From positions 6,758,001-6,822,000 of the forward strand of contig NZ_CP036426.1 in assembly GCF_007752535.1 (NCBI RefSeq): a stretch of 64,000 bases of DNA. Direction: 5' to 3'. This document shows, piece after piece, positions 45,322-54,410 of the stretch; positions within the stretch are counted from its first letter, which is position 1; each line of letters opens with the position of its first letter. The notes under the pieces were generated by a model. That model did not search any database and was not told where the DNA came from. It worked only from the letters and a program-made list of their open reading frames with translations. Source of the DNA: Tautonia plasticadhaerens (GTDB taxonomy: Bacteria > Planctomycetota > Planctomycetia > Isosphaerales > Isosphaeraceae). The position numbers and the translations under genes were made by a program.

Positions 45322-45632
45322 ATGACCGAGACGAACCGACTCCGAGCCGGTCGGCGGCGGGCCGCCGACCGCATACGACCCCGTGCCCTCGCCCTGCTCC
45401 GAGGGCGATGGCGACCGTTCGTCGACCTGTCGCGCCCCGACCGGTCCATCGCCGAGGCCGCGGCGACCTCACCCTGCAAGGATTCTGGCGCAACTCCCGG
45501 CGAAGGGAAGCGGAGTACGCCAGGCGGTTGGCCGCCCGGCTGGGCCGCGGATCGGCACCTTACCCCGCGGCGGGCGGGGGATCGCCGATGGCGGGGCAAC
45601 CGGAGGCCCCGGAGGAGGTGCGATATGCATGA
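45322..45632 (+). pseudogene. small basic protein with apparent frameshift
   Basis: ATG 45322 has GGAG upstream and starts a sensible helix (RPRALALLRGRWRPFVDLSR, then DRSIAEAA). Near 45,463 the coding character moves to another frame, which reads DLTLQGFWRNSRRREAEYARR and ends at 45630-45632, overlapping the next gene's start. Either a single-base indel or a frameshifting event separates the halves. No family is recognised. Confidence 0.4.
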
Positions 45633-45996
45633 CCTCTTCGATCGGAGGACGAGACGGGTAGCGACCGGCCTGGTCGAGCGTCGCCCCGAGGGCGGTACGC
45701 CGGTCGAGGTCGTCATGCACCGGGGAAAGGCCTACCTCCGGTCGGTCGGCGGCACCGGCCCCGCCTCGAAGGCGGCCTGGGCCCAACAGCCCGAGATCGG
45801 GTACCTGGCGCCGCTGGCGATCGGATCCGCCCTCCTGGCCGTCGTCGTCGTCGCGACCCTCGCCTTCATGGCCGCCTTCGCGGCGACGTTCGAGGCCGCC
45901 ACGCGGGCCCTCCCCGAGGGGGGGCTCACGGCACCGCGACCGGATGCGGCCGGGGCGTTGGAGATCGAAGGGGACCGGAGGCGTGAGGCCCTCTGA
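45625..45996 (+). CDS. small membrane protein
   Basis: A 123-residue protein starting at ATG 45625, preceded by GGAGGAGG. Residues 1-45 are polar, about 53-85 form a hydrophobic helix (PLAIGSALLAVVVVATLAFMA) and the C-terminus is polar and Pro-rich. No family is recognised. It sits in a run of small + strand genes that leads to phoU. Confidence 0.55.
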   Translation: MHDLFDRRTRRVATGLVERRPEGGTPVEVVMHRGKAYLRSVGGTGPASKAAWAQQPEIGYLAPLAIGSALLAVVVVATLAFMAAFAATFEAATRALPEGGLTAPRPDAAGALEIEGDRRREAL

Positions 45997-46157
45997 TCGC
46001 CCACGAACGCCACATCGCGAGCGCCTCGGGCGATCCGAACCTCCGGGAGGCCTGGCGTGACCTCGGGCGGCGCGAGGCCGAGACGGCGGATCGACTGGGG
46101 CGACACCTGGATTCCGTCCGCCGCCGGCCACCGGACCCGGGCGACGGCGACCCTTGA
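45993..46157 (+). other. possible 54-codon coding stretch
   Basis: The frame reads AHERHIASASGDPNLREAW then DLGRREAETADRLGRHLDSV, a charged helix of normal composition. It has no ATG, GTG or TTG start after the preceding in-frame TGA; a CTG at 45993 would be needed. It is perhaps the tail of a damaged gene. Confidence 0.25.
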
Positions 46158-46200
46158 AGGGGAAAAATAGATAATGAATATTTGCAACGGGAGGAGCATC

Positions 46201-46917
46201 ATGAGGGCATTCGAGCAGGAGCTGGAGCGAATCACGGCGTCGCTCCTCCGGCTGGCCGCCCTCGCGGAGGAGCGGGTCGCCGACGCCATCCGGTCGCTCT
46301 GCGACCGCAGTCCCGACCTGGCCGACGCGGTGATCCGCGGCGACGAGGTCATCGACTGGCTGGAGGTCCGCATCGAGCTGGACTGCCTGCAGTTCCTGGC
46401 GAGGCACGACCCGATCGCCGGCGACCTGCGTCGCGTCGCCGCGGCCCTGAAGGTCAACCACGAGTTGGAGCGGATGGCCGACGAGGCGGTCAGCATCGCC
46501 CGGCGTGCCCGGACGCTCTGCGACCTCTCACCGGTCGTCCCGATCCCCCGGGAGCTGGGGGCGATGGCCGATGCGGCCATGGCGATGATGCGCGCCAGCC
46601 TCGACGCGTTCGTCGCCGCCGACGCCGGGCGGGCCAGGGCCGTCGTCGCCCGGGATGACGAGGTCGATCGGCTCCACCGCCGGGTCATCGCGGCACTCAA
46701 GGGCACGATGCGGGGCCATCCCGATGCGATCGACGCGGGCCTACCCCTGTACTCCGCGGCCAGTCATCTGGAGCGAATCGCCGACCACGCGACCAACATT
46801 GCCGAGGAGGCGGTCTACCTCACCGAGGGGGCGATCATCCGTCATCGCTTCGACCAGGCGTATGGGGGCCGCCGACTCGCAGACCGGTGTCGGCTCGCCC
46901 GGAGTCGCTCGACCTGA
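46201..46917 (+). CDS. phoU: PhoU-family phosphate regulator
   Basis: A 238-residue, all-helical protein with two tandem PhoU domains. Each has the E/DxxxD metal-binding pattern: AVIRGDEVIDWLEVRIELDC in the first and AVVARDDEVDRLHRRVIAAL in the second, with the conserved HLERIADHATNIAEEAVYL near the end. PhoU modulates Pst phosphate transport and PhoR signalling. No pst or phoB/R genes are adjacent. ATG 46201 has GGGAGG at the correct distance; an upstream ATG at 46174 does not. It may act in the stress-related cluster with the hibernation-factor gene downstream. Confidence 0.9.
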   Translation: MRAFEQELERITASLLRLAALAEERVADAIRSLCDRSPDLADAVIRGDEVIDWLEVRIELDCLQFLARHDPIAGDLRRVAAALKVNHELERMADEAVSIARRARTLCDLSPVVPIPRELGAMADAAMAMMRASLDAFVAADAGRARAVVARDDEVDRLHRRVIAALKGTMRGHPDAIDAGLPLYSAASHLERIADHATNIAEEAVYLTEGAIIRHRFDQAYGGRRLADRCRLARSRST

Positions 46918-47028
46918 GCGGACCGACTGCGCGGGTCCCCTTCGGATCGGCGAGACGGGGCGATTGGCCGCGATTCGACTCAACCTCATGGCATCCGCCG
47001 GAATCACCCCTCACCTTGGAGCAGAGCG

Positions 47029-47361
47029 ATGCGACTGGAGATGCACGGACTGAAGTACGAACTGGACGACCCGCTGAAGGATCACATCGAGCGGCGGCTT
47101 CGGTCCGCCCTGGGGCGCCTCGAGGGGCGGATCGACAGGGTGACGGTCACCCTGACCGACGTCAATGGGCCCCGAGGCGGCCCCGATAAACGATGCCGGA
47201 TCGCCGTCTCCCTTGCTCCCCGGGGCGGGGTCATCGTCACCGGCGTGGGCAGCGACCCGTTCGCCCTCGTCTCCCGCGCGGCGAGCCGGGCCGGGCGGGC
47301 CACCCGACGTGCCCTGGATCGTCGGCGCCGGACCTCTGCCCGAACGGTATGCCTCAGCTAA
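47029..47361 (+). CDS. HPF/RaiA-type (S30AE) ribosome-associated protein
   Basis: A 110-residue protein with the single-domain S30AE fold: MRLEMHGLKYELDDPLKDHI, a helix RRLRSALGRLEGRIDRVTV, TLTDVNGPRGGPDKRCRIAV and a second helix that ends in RATRRALDRRRR. Such factors bind the 30S subunit and inhibit translation in stationary phase or stress. The loop GPRGGPDKRC is characteristic of a planctomycete/proteobacterial subgroup. ATG 47029 has GGAG 8 bases upstream. It follows phoU by 111 bp. Confidence 0.75.
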   Translation: MRLEMHGLKYELDDPLKDHIERRLRSALGRLEGRIDRVTVTLTDVNGPRGGPDKRCRIAVSLAPRGGVIVTGVGSDPFALVSRAASRAGRATRRALDRRRRTSARTVCLS

Positions 47362-47410
47362 TCCTCGGGATGGGAGCGTCCGCGACCGGACCGGCCTGTT
47401 CAGCCGTGGC

Positions 47411-47436
47411 GTGGAGCGACGGGCCCGTCGCTCCAC
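47411..47436 (+). terminator. 13-bp perfect palindrome after the hibernation-factor gene
   Basis: GTGGAGCGACGGG and its exact reverse complement CCCGTCGCTCCAC are adjacent (47411-47436), 50 bp after the stop at 47361. The GC-rich hairpin lacks a T-run. It probably ends transcription of the phoU/hpf-type genes. Confidence 0.45.
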
Positions 47437-47731
47437 GAATCGCTGACGACGGAGCTCACCCCGATGCGAGAGCACTATCTCTCCGACCTCACCGGCGATC
47501 GGGAGGCCCTCCTCGTAGCGCTGGACCCCGTCGACGAGGTCGGACGTCGATCGCGGAGCGAAGCTCGTCGGTGTGTACGGGCCGATGGGTCGCTCGACGG
47601 GCTCTCGGGTCGTCATGGCCATGAGCCTCCCGCTCCGAGCATCCCGTAAGCCGACCGGGGCTGGGAGGTGAGCATGGCGTCTCCAACGAGGCCTCCTCGG
47701 AGATCCTCGTCGGAGACGCCCGCGAAGAGGT
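47437..47731. other. 295 bp with no secure gene
   Basis: Two opposed short frames occur here. The - strand one begins at 47616 behind GGGAGG and reads MTTREPVERPIGPYTPTSFA, but its frame runs on beneath the hibernation-factor gene to 47011 with declining coding character. I cannot decide whether it is a real, frameshifted small gene. Confidence 0.3.
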
Positions 47732-50056
47732 TCAGGCGCCGGCAGAGACTTCCTCGTCCCTCGGCTGCATGATCGACTCGGGGGACCGGTGGTATTCGTC
47801 CTCCCGGCCCGAACCCGGGCGGATCGACCAGCCGGTCCTCAGCCCCAGGACGAACCAGCCCAGGGCCACGATGCCGGCGGCGAAGATCGTGTCGCCGACC
47901 ACCCGCATCCAGCGGAGCACCTCCATGGGGCCGGTCTGCATGAACTCGGCCGACCGGGCGTACCACGTGCCCTTGTCCACGCTGGCGACCGTCTGGAGCA
48001 GCCCCACCGGCAGGACGCTCAGCAGGACCATCAGGGCCAGCCCGACGTTGATCGACCAGAAGGCGAAGCTCAGCGGCCCGGTCTTCCAGTCGTGACCCGA
48101 GGTCAGCCCCTTCAGGCAGAACAGCATCAGGCCGATGCCGAGCATCCCGTAGACGCCGAAGAGCGCCGTGTGGGCGTGCACCGGGGTCGTGTTCAGCCCC
48201 TGCATGTAGTACAGGGCGATCGGCGGGTTGATCAGGAACCCGAACAGCCCGGCGCCGACGAGGTTCCAGAAGGCCACCGCCACGAAGAAGTAGATCGGCC
48301 ACTTGTACGACCGGACCCATGACCTCGCCCTGCCGAGCGACAGGTTCTCATACGCCTCGAAGCCGATCAGCGTCAGCGGCACGACCTCCAGGGCGCTGAA
48401 GACCGCCCCCAGCGCCATGACCGACGTCGTCGTGCCGGAGAAGTAGAGGTGGTGGAAGGTGCCGATGATGCCCCCGGAGAGGAAGATGCTCGTCGCGAAG
48501 AGCACGGCGGCCGTCGCCGTCGCGGTCCTCAGCAGGCCCATCCGGGTGAACAGGAAGGCGATCACCACGGTGGCGAAGACCTCGAAGAAGCCCTCCACCC
48601 AGAGGTGCACGACCCACCATCGCCAGTACTCGGCGATGGCCAGGTTGGTGTGGCGCTGCCAGATCAGGCCGGGGACGTAGAACAGCGGGATGGCCGCTGA
48701 GGCCAGCAGGAACAGGGCGAGGAGGTGCCGGTGGTCCCCCTTCTGCCGAAACGCCGGCCAGATCGCCCGCCCCATCAGTCCCAGCCAGAGGAACAGGCCG
48801 ACGGCCAGGAAGAGCTGCCAGAACCGGCCGAGGTCCACATATTCATACCCCTGGTGACCGAACCAGAAGTTCGTCTCGTTGCCCAGCCGCTGCTGCACCG
48901 CCATCCACTGGCCGGCCATCGAGCCGACGACGATGATCAGCGTGCAGGCGAAGAGGAAGTTCACCCCCAGTCGCTGGAACCTCGGCTCGTGGCCCGAGAC
49001 GGCCGGGGCCATGAACAGGCCGGTGGCCAGCCAGGCCGTGGCGATCCAGAAGATGCCGAGCTGCTGGTGCCAGGTCCGCGTGACGCTGTAGGGCAGCCAC
49101 TCCGCCAGCGGGAAGCCGTAGAACCCCGAGCCCTCGACGCCGTAGTGCGCCGTGACGGCCCCCAGGCCGACCTGCGCCACGATCAGCGCGGCGACGACCC
49201 AGAAGTACTTGAGCGTCGCCCGCATCGAGGGCGTGGGCGTGTGCGACTTGGTCGGGTCGACCTCCGGCGGGTCGTGCGGGGCCTCCTCGCGGTGCTTCAG
49301 GACGGCGTAGTACCAGGCCAGGGCGCCGATGCCCGCCAGGAGCACCACGAAGCTGACGACCGACCAGATGACGACCTGCCCGCTCGGCCGGTTGTCGATC
49401 AGCGGCTCGTGCGGCCAGTTGTTCGTGTAGGTCACCTCGCCCCCCGGCCGCTCGGTGGCGCAGACCCACGCCGCCCAGAAGAAGAAGGCGTTGAGCTGCG
49501 CCAGCCGCTCGGGCGTCTTGATCGACCCGGCCGGGATGGCGTAGGCGTCCCGCAGTTGGTCCATGGCGGGGTCGTCCCCGAACAGGGCGGTGAAGTGGGC
49601 GCCGACCGCGTCGATCGCCTCGGCCCTCCGGGACGAGACGACCAGGTCGCCCGTCTCGGGGTCGTAGGAATTCGTCCGCAACTCCCGCTTCAGCCGCGCC
49701 CGCAGGGCCGCCTGCTCCTCGTCCCCCAGTTCGTCGAATGACCGACCGGACCGCTCGGCCGCCCAGTCGTCGAGGAGCCAGGTCGCCTCGCGATGGAGCC
49801 AGTCGGCCGACCAGTCCGGCGCGACATAGGCCCCGTGCCCCCAGACGCTGCCGACCTCCTGGCCGCCCATCGATTGCCAGACGTTTTGGCCCTCGCGGAT
49901 GTCGTCGCCCGCGAAGAGCACCTCGCCGTCGGTCGTCACCACCCGCTCGGGGACCGGCGGCGCCTGCCGGTAAATCTCCCTGCCGTAATAGCCGAGCACC
50001 GCGAAGGACCCGATCAGCACGGCCCCCAGGCCGAGCCATAATCGTCCGTATCGCAT
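47732..50056 (-). CDS. norZ: quinol-dependent nitric oxide reductase (qNOR)
   Basis: A 774-residue, single-subunit NO reductase that reduces nitric oxide to nitrous oxide with electrons from quinol. The N-terminal extension (about 1-230) is a periplasmic cytochrome-c-like domain without a haem-binding CXXCH, as expected for qNOR, followed by about 12 membrane helices of the haem-copper oxidase type. Conserved elements include TRTWHQQLGIFWIATAWL, VVHLWVEGFFEVFATVV, IGTFHHLYFSGTTTSVMALG and GLNTTPVHAHTALFG with the haem and Fe ligand histidines. ATG 50056 has GAGG at 7 bases. It is divergent from the CXXCH protein gene, with two matching operators between. Used for NO detoxification or denitrification. 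Confidence 0.94.
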   Translation of the reverse strand: MRYGRLWLGLGAVLIGSFAVLGYYGREIYRQAPPVPERVVTTDGEVLFAGDDIREGQNVWQSMGGQEVGSVWGHGAYVAPDWSADWLHREATWLLDDWAAERSGRSFDELGDEEQAALRARLKRELRTNSYDPETGDLVVSSRRAEAIDAVGAHFTALFGDDPAMDQLRDAYAIPAGSIKTPERLAQLNAFFFWAAWVCATERPGGEVTYTNNWPHEPLIDNRPSGQVVIWSVVSFVVLLAGIGALAWYYAVLKHREEAPHDPPEVDPTKSHTPTPSMRATLKYFWVVAALIVAQVGLGAVTAHYGVEGSGFYGFPLAEWLPYSVTRTWHQQLGIFWIATAWLATGLFMAPAVSGHEPRFQRLGVNFLFACTLIIVVGSMAGQWMAVQQRLGNETNFWFGHQGYEYVDLGRFWQLFLAVGLFLWLGLMGRAIWPAFRQKGDHRHLLALFLLASAAIPLFYVPGLIWQRHTNLAIAEYWRWWVVHLWVEGFFEVFATVVIAFLFTRMGLLRTATATAAVLFATSIFLSGGIIGTFHHLYFSGTTTSVMALGAVFSALEVVPLTLIGFEAYENLSLGRARSWVRSYKWPIYFFVAVAFWNLVGAGLFGFLINPPIALYYMQGLNTTPVHAHTALFGVYGMLGIGLMLFCLKGLTSGHDWKTGPLSFAFWSINVGLALMVLLSVLPVGLLQTVASVDKGTWYARSAEFMQTGPMEVLRWMRVVGDTIFAAGIVALGWFVLGLRTGWSIRPGSGREDEYHRSPESIMQPRDEEVSAGA

Positions 50057-50166
50057 GGAGTTCCTCAGGTTCTGGAACCGTTTCCGAGCCCGTCGCGGCC
50101 GCCCGGACCCGACGCGATCGACCCGCCTCGGGGCGATCAACCTCACCAGCCGATTATCCCCGACCG

Positions 50167-50190
50167 AAATTGGATGTCAATATCCAATTT
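50167..50190. promoter_or_regulatory. palindromic operator, site 1 (qNOR side)
   Basis: A perfect 9-bp inverted repeat, AAATTGGAT and ATCCAATTT, with a 6-bp spacer, 111 bp upstream of the qNOR start. The half-site and length are repeated at 50337-50360. Dyads of this size are typical of Rrf2-family NO sensors such as NsrR; that assignment is inference. Confidence 0.65.
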
Positions 50191-50336
50191 GACCTCCTGG
50201 GGGACGGATCGGCGGACCGAGCGATCGGACGCCCGCCGTCGAGCGCCCGATTTCCGGCCCAGCGGTCGACCTCGCGAGAGCGACCCGTCGCAGGACGACT
50301 CGGGAACTCGGCACGTCGAGGAGGCGACACCCCATT

Positions 50337-50360
50337 AAATTGGACCTTGAAATCCAAAAT
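50337..50360. promoter_or_regulatory. palindromic operator, site 2 (cytochrome side)
   Basis: AAATTGGA and ATCCAAAAT in the same 24-bp arrangement as site 1, with a few mismatches in one arm. It lies about 50 bp before the CXXCH protein start. Shared operators suggest co-regulation of both divergent genes by one NO- or redox-responsive factor. Confidence 0.6.
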
Positions 50361-50411
50361 GGTGGCCGGTAGGATGGAGCCGGTTTTTTGCTCGCGAGCG
50401 GCCCGGATGAA

Positions 50412-51746
50412 ATGGGGGTGGGCATCGTGCGATTCGGCCAACGAGTGATCCTACGAGCTGCCCGCCGGTGGGTCGTCGGCCTCGCGATCGCGGTTGCCGG
50501 CGTGTCCGGGACGTCGGCGTGGGGCCAGTTGCCCTACGAGGGCCCGCCGATCGATTACCTGGAGGCGCCGGTCGACGACCCGGTCGCTCGGCTCCAGCGG
50601 AGACTCGATCGCGGCGAGGAGGGACTCGGGTACGACGAACGGCTCGGGTACCTACCGGCCGTGCTCGAGCAATTGGGGGTGTCGGAGACGTCGCAGGTGC
50701 TGGTCTTCAGCAAGACGAGCTTCCAACACACCCGGATCTCGCCGCGATCGCCGCGGGCCCTGTACTTCGGCGACGACGCCTACGTCGGCTGGGTCCGGGA
50801 CGGCGACGTGCTGGAGATCTCCGCGGTGGACCCGCAGCAGGGGGCGGTCTACTACCTGCTCGACCAGCGGCGTTCGGCGCGGCCGACGTTCGAGCGGCAG
50901 ACCTACGACTGCCTGTCCTGCCACGCCTCGGGGCGGACCCAGGGGGTGCCCGGCCACCTCGTCCGGTCGGTCTTCGCCGGGCCCGACGGTCAGCCGGCGT
51001 ACAATGCCGGCACGTTCGTCACCGACCACACGAGCCCGATGGAGGAACGCTGGGGGGGCTGGTACGTCACCGGGACGCACGGCGACCAGCAGCACATGGG
51101 GAACGTCTTCGTCCGGGACCGGAGGGACCCCGAGCGGCTCGACACGTCCGCCGGCGCCAACGTCACCGACCTGTCGGGCCGGTTCGCCTCGTCGTCCTAC
51201 CTGACGGGGCACAGCGACATCGTGGCGTTGATGGTTCTGGAGCATCAGACGCAGATGCACAACCGGATCACCGCCGCCGGCTACCAGGCCCGACTGGCCC
51301 TGCACCACGAGGCGGGGATCAACGAGGCCCTCGGCCGACCGGCCGGCTCGATGTCGGACTCCACCCGACGCCGGATCGAGGGGCCCGCCGAGGAACTGCT
51401 GCGGTACATGCTCTTCGTGGGGGAGGCGGAGCTGACGTCCCCGGTCGCCGGGACGTCCGGGTTCGCCGAGCACTTCGCCTCCACGGGGCGTCGCGACCGC
51501 CGAGGCCGATCGCTCCGGGACCTCGACCTGGAGACCCGGCTCTTCCGCTACCCGTGCAGCTATTTGATCCACTCCGAGGCCTTCGACGCATTACCCCTCC
51601 AGGTGAAGGACCACGTCGAGCGACGCCTCCACGAAGTCCTGACCAGCGCGGACCAGGCCCCCGAATTCGACCACCTCAGCCCCGGTGACCGGCGGGCCAT
51701 TCTGGAGATCCTTCGGGACACTCGGGTCGACCCGCCCTCGGGGTGA
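50412..51746 (+). CDS. exported single-CXXCH protein divergent from qNOR
   Basis: About 444 residues. A signal peptide (VVGLAIAVAGVSGTSAWG) is followed by a mature part beginning LPYEGPPIDYLEAPVDDPVA. One haem-binding motif, CLSCH, lies near residue 170 in TYDCLSCHASGRTQG. The rest is rich in His and aromatic residues (SPMEERWGGWYVTGTHGD, LTGHSDIVALMVLEHQTQMH), suggesting further metal or haem ligation. I do not recognise a named family, but such proteins recur beside planctomycete qNOR genes and may pass electrons or sense NO. The start is uncertain: ATG 50412 is taken over a TTG at 50388. Operator site 2 lies just upstream. Confidence 0.75.
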   Translation: MGVGIVRFGQRVILRAARRWVVGLAIAVAGVSGTSAWGQLPYEGPPIDYLEAPVDDPVARLQRRLDRGEEGLGYDERLGYLPAVLEQLGVSETSQVLVFSKTSFQHTRISPRSPRALYFGDDAYVGWVRDGDVLEISAVDPQQGAVYYLLDQRRSARPTFERQTYDCLSCHASGRTQGVPGHLVRSVFAGPDGQPAYNAGTFVTDHTSPMEERWGGWYVTGTHGDQQHMGNVFVRDRRDPERLDTSAGANVTDLSGRFASSSYLTGHSDIVALMVLEHQTQMHNRITAAGYQARLALHHEAGINEALGRPAGSMSDSTRRRIEGPAEELLRYMLFVGEAELTSPVAGTSGFAEHFASTGRRDRRGRSLRDLDLETRLFRYPCSYLIHSEAFDALPLQVKDHVERRLHEVLTSADQAPEFDHLSPGDRRAILEILRDTRVDPPSG

Positions 51747-52000
51747 GCGCCATCCGGGGGCCGTCACCGTCCCGGCAGGGTCGCCCGAGGCGAGAGCCCG
51801 GGCCTCGGGCGGGCCATGCCTGAGGTCGTCGCCGAGGGGCCGACTCCCCCCGACCCACTCCCATCGGGCGGGCTGTCCCCCGGGGGGCTGACGCCCACGT
51901 CACGGCCGGAAGGGCCGCCGCCCACCGTCTCGACGCATCGGGCACGACCGAGGCGGCCGCGCGGGTGGGGCTGTTGCCATCGCCGGGACACGTTCGAGCT

Positions 52001-53026
52001 TCATGGGGGCGGGAGCGATTGGTCGCGGAGATCGATCCGGAGGATTCGCCCATCCGGGCCGCCGACGACTAGCCCGTCCCCGGTCGGGTGCACGGCGATC
52101 GCGTACGCCCAACCATCGAGCGCGGGGATGTCGGAGATGACCTCGACGGTCGTCGGGTCGATGAGGCGGACGTGGCCGTCGACGCAACAGGCGGCGACCC
52201 GGGAGCCGTCGGGGAGCCAGCAGAGGTCCAGGGCGGGGGAGTCGAGGCGGCAGGTGCGGACCATCCGCCCGATGCTCGGCTGCCAGAACCGGTCGGTTCG
52301 GTCGTCGCTCGCCGTGGCGACCAGGGCCGGGTCGACCCCCCCGGGGCGGGGCTCGACGGAATGGACCGGCCCCGTGTGCTGATCCAGCGAGTGGATTAGC
52401 CCCCCCGAGTCGAGATTCCAGACCCGGAGGCTCCGGTCCAGGCCGACGCTGACGAGCGTCCCCTCGTCCGGCAGGGTCGCCAGGGACGAGACGCCCCGGG
52501 AATGGCCCTCCAGGCGGCAGACCACCGCGCCGGAATCGACGTCCAGCAGGACGATGCTGCGGTCGAGGCTCGCGGCGACGATCGTCCGCCCGTCCCTCCA
52601 GGCGAGGTCGAGGACCGAGTCGTCATGGCAAGAGGCGCCGAGGAGCGATTCGAGGCCGGGCCAGGCCCGGATCTCGACGGTCCCCTCCGAGGCGGGGGAG
52701 CCCCCCCCGACCGCCAGGCGATTGCCGGAGGGGGAGAAGGCCAGCGCGTGCGGGTTCGGGGAGGCCGTTTCGAAGGTCGCACGCTCGGTGAGCCCGGGCC
52801 AGTCGAGGACGAGGAGCCCGCGCTGGGACGCGGCCACCACCGCCGACCCGTCCGGGGAGAATGCCAGGGCGGTGATCGGCGGCTCCTCGCCGAGTACGGG
52901 GCGGGCGGCGACGGCGACGCAGCCGAGCAAGGAGGCGAGGGCGGCGATCAGGAGCCGCCCCGGCCGATCTCCGGCCGTTCGCTGGCCGGGCCGGGCCCGG
53001 TCGGCCGTCGGGGGGTGGGGCCTCAT
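52001..53026 (-). CDS. exported WD40 repeat protein
   Basis: A 341-residue protein with a signal peptide (RLLIAALASLLGCVAVAARPVLG) and about seven WD40-like blades: PITALAFSPDGSAVVAASQ, NPHALAFSPSGNRLAVGG, SVLDLAWRDGRTIVAASLD and GVSSLATLPDEGTLVSVGLD. It starts at ATG 53026, which overlaps the DUF1501 stop by 4 bp, and is the last gene of the DUF1549/1553-DUF1501-WD40 operon. This three-gene arrangement is typical for planctomycetes; the WD40 partner is thought to be periplasmic, but its role is unknown. It is the only intact gene of this operon. Confidence 0.85.
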   Translation of the reverse strand: MRPHPPTADRARPGQRTAGDRPGRLLIAALASLLGCVAVAARPVLGEEPPITALAFSPDGSAVVAASQRGLLVLDWPGLTERATFETASPNPHALAFSPSGNRLAVGGGSPASEGTVEIRAWPGLESLLGASCHDDSVLDLAWRDGRTIVAASLDRSIVLLDVDSGAVVCRLEGHSRGVSSLATLPDEGTLVSVGLDRSLRVWNLDSGGLIHSLDQHTGPVHSVEPRPGGVDPALVATASDDRTDRFWQPSIGRMVRTCRLDSPALDLCWLPDGSRVAACCVDGHVRLIDPTTVEVISDIPALDGWAYAIAVHPTGDGLVVGGPDGRILRIDLRDQSLPPP

Positions 53027-54354
53027 GCGATTAGCTCCCGGATGACCCTGGACCCCTCGGGGGCGACCCGGACCGGGCGGCCGTCCGGGGTGTGCAGCAC
53101 CGTGGTCGGGTCGATCCCCAGCAGGGTGTAGATGGTCGCGGCGAGGTCGGACGGGGTGGCGGGCGAGTGGTCGGGGTATTCGGCCAGGGGGTCGCTGCCC
53201 CCGATCACCTGGCCTCCCGGGACGCCCCCGCCCGCGAGGGCGACGCTGAAGACGTTGGGCCAGTGGTCCCGGCCCCCGTCCGGGTTGACCTTCGGCGAGC
53301 GGCCGAATTCCCCCATGACCACGACCTGGGTCCGGTCGAGCATCCCCCGCTCGTCCAGGTCGCCGATCAGAGCCGAGAGCGCCCGGTCGAGCGCGGGGAG
53401 CAGGGCGCCCCGGTCGCCGGGGTAACGCCGCTTCAACCGGAGGAGGTCGGCGTGGGTGTCCCAGCCGGCGCTGTTGACGGTGACGAAGGGGACGCCCCGC
53501 TCGACGAGCCGACGGGCCAGCAGGCAGGCCTGGCCGACTCCGTGGCCACCCCCCCGGCCGTAGCTCCCGGACCCGGTCGCCCTCCCGGTCGAGGTCGAAC
53601 GCCCCCTTGGCCTCCGGGGAGGTGATCAGGTCGAAGGCACGGGACAGATCCGGATCGGCGGGGGAGGGCGGCGAGGCATCCCGGGCCCGGCTGAGGGCGT
53701 CGACGGCGTCGGCGAACTCGCGGCGGCGGGCCAGCCGGCCGAGGTCCAGGCCGTCGCGATTTCCAGGTCCTGGACCCGGAAGTCCGGGCGGCCCGGGTCG
53801 CCGCCGACTTCGAAGGGGAGCGTAGCTTCGGGCAGGTAGCCGTTGCCCGAGAAGGCGCCCGGGAAACGGGGGACGGCGACGTTTGGGGGCAGGATGCCCG
53901 GCTTCGGCCCGAGGTGGGCCAGCGTCGCCCCGAACGACGGAGGGTCCAGCGCCGGGGTCGGCGAGTGGTTTGTCAGGACGTAGCGCGTGCCCAGGTCGTG
54001 CTCGCCGAGCGGCGAGGTCAGCGACCGGACGATCGCCATCCGGTCGAGGGTCGTCGCCGTCCGCTCCAGGCACTCGCCGAGCCGGACGCCGGGGATCGCC
54101 GAGGCGATCGTCGAGAAGGGGCCCCGGATCTCCTCGGGGGCGTCGGGTGTGGGGTCGAACGTCTCCAGGTGGCTGGGGCCCCCGTCGAGCCAGACCAGGA
54201 TGCAAGAGTCCGCGCTCGGCCCCCGGTGTCCGGCGGCGGCCGAGGCCCGACGGGCCCGGAGCGACCCCCCGAGCCCGAGCCCTAGGGCCGTCAGGCCCCC
54301 GACCCGGACGAAGTCGCGCCGGGTCACGCCATCGCATCGAGTTCGGGGATTCAT
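53023..54354 (-). pseudogene. DUF1501 protein with two frameshifts
   Basis: The reading begins at ATG 54354 behind GAGGAG with a Tat-type signal (VTRRDFVRVGGLTALGLG) and continues through CILVWLDGGPSHLETFDP and RFPGAFSGNGYLPEATLPF. Near 53,760 the family sequence moves to another frame (LDLGRLARRREFADAVDAL, SRAFDLITSPEAKGAFDL). Near 53,560 it moves back (GQACLLARRLVERGVPFV, then VVVMGEFGRSPKVNPDGGRD). DUF1501 proteins belong to the alkaline-phosphatase/sulfatase superfamily and pair with DUF1549/1553 proteins. The two shifts compensate each other but scramble about 65 codons in between. A sequencing error cannot be excluded. Confidence 0.75.
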
Positions 54355-54410
54355 CCGCCTCTCCTCCCGGGTCGGATCCGGCGGTTCGAACCCCTCCCGG
54401 GGCAGGCCGG

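Noticed and set aside
47011-47622. - strand frame with a good ribosome-binding site at its start
   Set aside because: The frame runs antisense to the hibernation-type gene and loses coding character; the evidence is insufficient to call it.
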